From contig JAEXAW010000012.1 of NCBI GenBank assembly GCA_023458055.1, positions 33,951 through 97,950 of the forward strand: a stretch of 64,000 nucleotides of DNA, given 5' to 3'. The notes beneath the pieces were generated by a model. The model did no database searches. It was not told where the DNA came from and saw nothing but the letters and a program-made list of their open reading frames with translations. The translations under genes and the position numbers were made by a program. This DNA is from Pseudomonadota bacterium. GTDB lineage: Bacteria; Pseudomonadota; Alphaproteobacteria; Sphingomonadales; Sphingomonadaceae. This document shows, one piece after another, positions 59,513-64,000 of the stretch (position 1 is its first letter; each line of letters starts with the position of its first letter).

Positions 59513-61018
59513 TCAGGTTCGGTTGGGGATTATGGGTATTTCGGGTTCGCTCGCCGGGAGCGGCGCAATATGCGAGGCTCGCTCGGCAAGTATGGCGAGC
59601 CGTTCCTCATGGTCCTTTTCGCCAATCGGAAAGCGTGACGCCACGAGCAATCCCGCGCCGCCGAGTAGAAGCGAGGCGACGACAAAGATAATCGCGAGGC
59701 TGTCGACCGATGCGGCGGGAACTAGGCCGGGTTGGGCATGTGCCGGGAAATGGGCGGCCGCAAGGATCAGGCCGGATAATCCGGTGCCAACCCCGGTCGC
59801 GCATTTCTGCATGAAGAAGGAGCCTGCAAAAAAGAGCCCTTCTTTGCGTTGGCCGGTGCGCACTTCGTCATCCTCGACCACATCGCTCATCATTGATGCG
59901 CCGATGATCATGCTGGCGACCGAGAAGGCATCCTGAATCACTTCAAAAACCATCAGGGCGGGGAGTAGGCGCGGGTCGCCGGGATGAAAGAACAAGCCGA
60001 AGTGGCGCAGGATATAAGGGGCGGCGTTGAAGATCAGGAACAGCGCCCCGAACCAGATGCACGCGCGCAGCTTGCCGAGTTTACGCGATACCGGGGTCGC
60101 AATCAGGAATGCGATCAGCACGCCAACCATCACGGCAAAAGTAAAGATAAACAGCCAGTCCGGCTTGAACAGCCAGACGAAGATATTGAGGTAGCTCGCA
60201 GACAGGGTGAAGTGGATGCCCTGATTGGCGTAGGTGAAAACTCCCCACAGCATCAGGATGAGAAAGGCGCGGTTGCGTAGTGATTGGCGCATGCTGCGGA
60301 AAATGTCGCCCAAAGTCGCGCTATGCGTCTCAATGCGCGGAGGCAATGTTTTGATAAGCGCATGCGTGCCGAGCGCGGATATGAGGATGGCAGCGGCCAT
60401 CACGCTTCCTGCGACCACTGCATAGCGGCGATAGCCTTCAGGGTTCAGCACCCCGTTGGGATATTCGGGCGTCGATGCGAGGAACACTGCATAGGTTAAA
60501 AGCAGCATCCCCATGCCACCGATCCAGCCGAACAGATAGCGATAGCCAAGGATCGATGTGCGCTCATTATAGTCTGGCGTGAGTTCGGGCGCGAGCGCGG
60601 CGGAGGGGACTTCGTAGCAGGAGATGGCCGTACGCACCAGGACAGCGGTGCCGAACAGCCACAGCAAGATCATTCCTTCGCCACGACCGATGGGCGGGTT
60701 CCACAATAAGAGATAGGAAAGCGCCACGGGAATTGCCGCAGCATACATGAACGGGTGGCGTCTGCCCCATCTCGACTTGAGATTATCCGACAATGTACCG
60801 ATCACGGGATCGACAAAAGCATCAAGGATCAGCGCGACCATGATCGCAAAACCGACCTTTTCCGCCGATACGCCGATTACCTGATTATAGAAGAGGAGGA
60901 GGAAAGTCGAAAAACCATTATCCTTGATCCCATAGGCGATCGAGCCGAAACCATAAGCCAGCTTTGCCCCCAGCCCGATGGATCGAGCTGGGGGTTGAGC
61001 GGATCGGGTCGCAATCAT
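59513..61018 (-). CDS. GPH-type MFS transporter
   Basis: A 501-residue membrane transporter of the glycoside-pentoside-hexuronide:cation symporter branch (MFS_2). About 12 hydrophobic helices; family features are KLAYGFGSIAYGIKDNGFSTFLLLFYNQ at the start, DAFVDPVIGTLSDNLKSRWGRRHPFMYAAAIP and YEVPSAALAPELTPDYNERT. ATG 61018 chosen; TTG 61030 overlapping the TonB gene stop is possible. Likely inner-membrane uptake for the compound brought in by the neighbouring TonB receptor. Confidence 0.9.
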   Translation of the reverse strand: MIATRSAQPPARSIGLGAKLAYGFGSIAYGIKDNGFSTFLLLFYNQVIGVSAEKVGFAIMVALILDAFVDPVIGTLSDNLKSRWGRRHPFMYAAAIPVALSYLLLWNPPIGRGEGMILLWLFGTAVLVRTAISCYEVPSAALAPELTPDYNERTSILGYRYLFGWIGGMGMLLLTYAVFLASTPEYPNGVLNPEGYRRYAVVAGSVMAAAILISALGTHALIKTLPPRIETHSATLGDIFRSMRQSLRNRAFLILMLWGVFTYANQGIHFTLSASYLNIFVWLFKPDWLFIFTFAVMVGVLIAFLIATPVSRKLGKLRACIWFGALFLIFNAAPYILRHFGLFFHPGDPRLLPALMVFEVIQDAFSVASMIIGASMMSDVVEDDEVRTGQRKEGLFFAGSFFMQKCATGVGTGLSGLILAAAHFPAHAQPGLVPAASVDSLAIIFVVASLLLGGAGLLVASRFPIGEKDHEERLAILAERASHIAPLPASEPEIPIIPNRT

Positions 61019-61026
61019 GAGCCCGC

Positions 61027-63498
61027 TCAAAACTTGAACTGAAGCTCGGCGCCGATGGCGCGGGGAACCGTGAAAGTCATGGTCTGGCCATAATTGCCGC
61101 CACCGCCCGCGAGCGCGCTCGACCCTAAATAACCGCGGCTGTTAAACAGGTTGCGGATGTAAAAGATTGCGGTGAGATTCTTGCCCGGATCGACATAACT
61201 TAACCTTGTGTCGACCTGGTCCCACCCCGGAGCCCGCGTCCGCGGTCCGTTGATAATCGAATAATAAGCATCCGACCGATACGTATAATTGGTGTTCCAG
61301 TAAAGATCGCCAAACGATGTTGGCAGCGAAATTAGCGCTGAAAGGGCGAATTTATGCTTGGAAACCTGCGGCATGCGATTTCCCGTGATGTCGACCAATG
61401 GGCCCGCACCCGCGGCGTTGGCAACATCGACGACGAGCAAGCCCTTCATGTCATGAATTTTGGCATCAAGATAGGCATAATTGGCACTCAACACCAGCCA
61501 GTCTGCAGCATGCCACTCGCTTTCTAGCTCGGCTCCCAAGGTACGGACCGACGGGATATTGAAAAATTGTTCAGTAGGCGGAGTTCCCGGGAAGGTGAGC
61601 GGAACTTGGGGGTCTTTATAATTATAGTAAAAAACAGTGCCGTTGAGGGTAGTGCGGGGCAGTGGATTGGATTTGACACCAAGCTCAAACGCATCAACCT
61701 TTTCGCTGCGCGTATAGGGATTTTGTGCGATGGCCCCGAGCGTCAATCCGCCCGCTTTGAAGCCCCGGCTATAGCTCGTAAATAGCATGAGGTCATTTGA
61801 TGGCTTGTAATCGAGACCAAGTCGCCAGGATAGGCCATCCCATTTGCCCTTGAGGGTGCGGGTGGCCTCACCGGTGCCGGGGAGGATAACAAAGTTGTTC
61901 GCTGCAATCGATCCGCGTGTAACGTCCAGCGCACGGGTATACGGGCCGCACCCGCCAAAGCAGTCAGTTACCGGTGCGGTCGGATCCCAATTGATCATGC
62001 GCTTGGTTTCAATGCCTCGCTTCTTGTCTTGGGAATAACGCAAGCCCAGGGTAAATTTGAGACCGGGGCTCAGTTCATAATCACCTTGCCCGAAAGCGGC
62101 ATAACTGTTGACCGTGAGGTCACCGGTTTGACGATAAAAATTGCGATTAGGGTTAGCGCCGCAGCCAGTGGTCGGCGTGTAGCTTTCATTGAGGCAGAGC
62201 GGGTTGAGCAGCGCAAGGCTCATCGTGTCCGTCGCCGTTCCACCCACATAAAGCGTATAGGGCTGAAAGTAATGCTCGCGATATTGGTAGAGGCCGACCA
62301 GCCAATTCATCGGGCCGGGGTCGGTGTTGGAGAGCGTGATTTCGTTGCTCCAATAATTTTTGTCTTCGATATATTCGCGCAGGTAATTACCATTGTAGCT
62401 GTAAGGACCAAGATAGGTGCCATAATTCGTTTTCACCACTCCGGCAGCGGACCGATCATAATCTTCATAATCAGTGTAAAGATATTGCGAATACCCCCCC
62501 ACATATTTGAGCGTCGTAGCACCCAGTTGGGTTTTGAAATTAGCTACAAAATTATGGTTGTTACGCAGCTTTTGGACATTTTGGATATTGGTGTTGATCT
62601 TAAAAGGATCATTTATCCCAGGATTTATGACGGTATATCCAAACATCGGGTTTGGCAGCAGTTCTTCCGCACCATTAATAAAATGAGTCGTATCATAAGG
62701 GGTGATCAGATTGGCATTGCGGGTGTGATCATCAACATCGGTATGTGACCATTTAAGCCATAATTGGGTCGAAGATGAAAAATCATATTGCAATTGTGCT
62801 TCCACCATGCGCCGCTGCATATAGCCTTCGTCGCGACCCGGCAGCGCAATGTTCTCGTATAATCCGTCCAGCACCTGCGAGCCATATTGGTAGCTGATCT
62901 TGCCTTTGAAATTGCCGACAATCGGACCCGATACCGCAGCGGCCACCGTCATCCCGGCATATTGTTCGAGCGTACCACGAAACTCCAACGTTGGCGTGTC
63001 AGTCGGGCGTTTGGAGATGACGTTAAGCGAACCGCCAATTGAGTTACGGCCATAGAGGGTGCCTTGTGGTCCGCGCAGGATTTCGACGCGCTCCACATAC
63101 ATGGGCGACTTGGTCGCTTCCCACGCAGATGAGGTGTAAAAGCCGTCATTATATACGGCAAGACCGGGGTCGGAGCCGATGGTGTTGGTCAGACGGCCAA
63201 CCCCGCGCAGAGATAATCGGTCGTTTTCGCTATCGTAGCTGAGACCAGGAGTAAAATTGGCGAAATCCTGTATAGTATTGATGCCCTTGCGGTCCCGCAA
63301 TTCGGCATCGAAAACTGTGACCGGAACTGGGACATCCTGAAGCTTCTCTTCACGACGTGTTGCAGTAACGATGATCGCATCCTGGTCATTCTCCGCTTGA
63401 AGTTGATCAGCAGGAGCCGCCGAACTGCTTTGCGCATGGACCGGCATGGCGATCCCCAATACCGACAAAGCCGCACCTGCGAGCAATGGTCCTTTCAT
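61027..63498 (-). CDS. TonB-dependent outer-membrane receptor
   Basis: An 823-residue TonB-dependent receptor. Signal peptide (MKGPLLAGAALSVLGIAMPVHAQ), a TonB-box-like region IIVTATRREEKLQDVPVPVTVF, plug domain with VERVEILRGPQGTLYGRNSIGGSLNVISKRP, then the barrel, ending GAELQFKF with terminal Phe. No FecA-like signalling domain. The ATG has AGGAG. It is the usual sphingomonad route for large or hydrophobic nutrients across the outer membrane and heads an uptake-catabolism unit with the MFS, hydrolase and monooxygenase genes. Confidence 0.95.
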   Translation of the reverse strand: MKGPLLAGAALSVLGIAMPVHAQSSSAAPADQLQAENDQDAIIVTATRREEKLQDVPVPVTVFDAELRDRKGINTIQDFANFTPGLSYDSENDRLSLRGVGRLTNTIGSDPGLAVYNDGFYTSSAWEATKSPMYVERVEILRGPQGTLYGRNSIGGSLNVISKRPTDTPTLEFRGTLEQYAGMTVAAAVSGPIVGNFKGKISYQYGSQVLDGLYENIALPGRDEGYMQRRMVEAQLQYDFSSSTQLWLKWSHTDVDDHTRNANLITPYDTTHFINGAEELLPNPMFGYTVINPGINDPFKINTNIQNVQKLRNNHNFVANFKTQLGATTLKYVGGYSQYLYTDYEDYDRSAAGVVKTNYGTYLGPYSYNGNYLREYIEDKNYWSNEITLSNTDPGPMNWLVGLYQYREHYFQPYTLYVGGTATDTMSLALLNPLCLNESYTPTTGCGANPNRNFYRQTGDLTVNSYAAFGQGDYELSPGLKFTLGLRYSQDKKRGIETKRMINWDPTAPVTDCFGGCGPYTRALDVTRGSIAANNFVILPGTGEATRTLKGKWDGLSWRLGLDYKPSNDLMLFTSYSRGFKAGGLTLGAIAQNPYTRSEKVDAFELGVKSNPLPRTTLNGTVFYYNYKDPQVPLTFPGTPPTEQFFNIPSVRTLGAELESEWHAADWLVLSANYAYLDAKIHDMKGLLVVDVANAAGAGPLVDITGNRMPQVSKHKFALSALISLPTSFGDLYWNTNYTYRSDAYYSIINGPRTRAPGWDQVDTRLSYVDPGKNLTAIFYIRNLFNSRGYLGSSALAGGGGNYGQTMTFTVPRAIGAELQFKF

Positions 63499-63561
63499 AA
63501 ACTTTCTCCTCTCCCGTTGTTCCGGCGTGCCGTTCTGGTTTTATTGCCGGTAATATGATTG

Positions 63562-63878
63562 TCAGTTGGGCAAAGCCTGCGCCTCCGTGACCTCACCGAA
63601 GATAGACGCCATCATGGCCTGCTCGTCCGCATCCCAGCTGTGGCGCGGGCCGATCGTCATTCCACCGTCCGCGAGGACGTTGGCTCCCGTCACGAACCGC
63701 GCCGCGTCGCTCGCTAGAAAGGCGATAATTTCGGCTATATCTTCCGGTCGCCCGCCCCGCGCCAACGGCTGTGCCTTGGGTGCAAAATCTTCCATTGCGG
63801 CATTGATGCGGCGCACAGCTTCGGGATCGGAGCGATGGGCGGAGGCAAAAATGCCAGATAAGATAAGGCCCGGACTAG
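63562..63878 (-). pseudogene. Short-chain dehydrogenase/reductase, 3' remnant cut by an IS element
   Basis: About 105 codons of the SDR C-terminus: PGLILSGIFASA, then PEAVRRINAAMEDFAPKAQPLARGGRPEDIAEIIAFLASDAARFVTGANVLADGG, a typical SDR end (the GGRPEDIA and ITG.NV..DGG parts), with a longer tail. The cofactor loop and active-site Tyr-Lys are absent because the sequence ends at a CTAG followed by an IS701-family end at 63879. The rest of the gene presumably lies beyond the element. It precedes the TonB receptor by 63 bases and would have been the first gene of the unit. A GTG at 63816 could start a fragment, but a functional product is unlikely. Confidence 0.7.
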
Positions 63879-64000
63879 CACTACTTTGGCAGAAGTGGAT
63901 TTTTGAGATTCACAAGAGTCGCTTATCGTGATTCAAGATCGTCAGCGTGGAGGCTGGCGATGGTGGAAGCATGGCGGGATGAGCTGACGGAGTGGCTCGC
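63879..64000 (+). mobile_element. IS701-family insertion sequence, left end (runs off the window)
   Basis: The element begins directly after CTAG (63875-63878), which fits the YTAR target preference of the IS701 family, with the end sequence CACTACTTTGGCAGAAGTGG. A transposase frame starts at 63960. The right end, inverted repeat partner and second CTAG lie outside the window, so the target duplication could not be verified. Confidence 0.65.
63960..64000 (+). CDS. IS701-family transposase, N-terminal part only
   Basis: ATG 63960 with GGAGG at 7 bases; the visible 13 residues are MVEAWRDELTEWLA, matching the usual IS701 beginning (W..EL..WL..F). The rest is beyond the window end. It would be a DDE transposase. 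Confidence 0.6.
   Translation, partial: MVEAWRDELTEWL

Overview
The window looks like chromosome of an alphaproteobacterium of the order Sphingomonadales. The evidence is the gene content and gene order: the rpsB-tsf-pyrH-frr-uppS-cdsA-dxr-rseP-bamA-skp-fabZ block without lpxD or lpxA between skp and fabZ (these bacteria use glycosphingolipids instead of LPS), SapC, a CpdR-type receiver, an eukaryote-type NADP isocitrate dehydrogenase, many TonB/GPH/BVMO catabolic genes, and moderately high GC with short intergenic gaps. No rRNA operon, CRISPR array, prophage or origin was seen.

Layout. 1-8.5 kb: tail of an MDR-type oxidoreductase, an amidohydrolase-2 protein, tRNA-Ser(GGA), a secreted cyclophilin, tRNA-Thr(GGT) and tRNA-Val(GAC) around a shared terminator, cpdR, N-formylglutamate amidohydrolase, a probable mmgR/suhB-type small RNA, cytochrome b561, sapC and a D-2-hydroxyacid dehydrogenase-like FAD enzyme. 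8.6-26.4 kb: two DEAD-box helicases, a second MDR oxidoreductase, a small accessory patch (WGR protein that looks 5'-truncated, plus a 610-residue unknown), DUF4126, NUDIX, a small secreted/membrane protein, two nitrilase-family proteins (one fused to GNAT), an M16 peptidase, a CPA2 antiporter and a flavoprotein monooxygenase. 26.4-32.3 kb: icd, psd-pssA, a small membrane protein near a possible LexA box, and a LysR regulator divergent from a frameshifted MFS efflux gene. 32.5-43.9 kb: the ribosome/lipid/outer-membrane biogenesis block, ending in rpmE. 44-49.5 kb: glpK and glpD (divergent), a degenerate SRAP protein, moaA-moaD-moaE.

49.6-56.6 kb is the most interesting part. Seven genes on the minus strand, preceded by a LuxR-type regulator gene, encode in transcription order: a small secreted protein (FapA position), two secreted repeat proteins with three VN-A-G-N repeats each (FapB- and FapC-like), a C39-like cysteine peptidase lipoprotein (FapD-like), a secreted protein with a double-glycine-leader-like motif (FapE-like), a peptidoglycan-binding-domain protein with no counterpart in the Pseudomonas operon, and a coiled-coil plus beta-barrel outer-membrane protein (FapF-like). 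The order is colinear with Pseudomonas fapABCDEF, so I read it as a divergent Fap-type functional-amyloid export locus in a sphingomonad.

56.8-64 kb is a leftward catabolic unit: SDR remnant, TonB receptor, GPH-type transporter, serine hydrolase, Baeyer-Villiger-type monooxygenase. Uptake, transport, oxidation of a ketone to an ester/lactone and hydrolysis would fit together. Its first gene is cut by an IS701-family element whose end lies exactly at a CTAG site.
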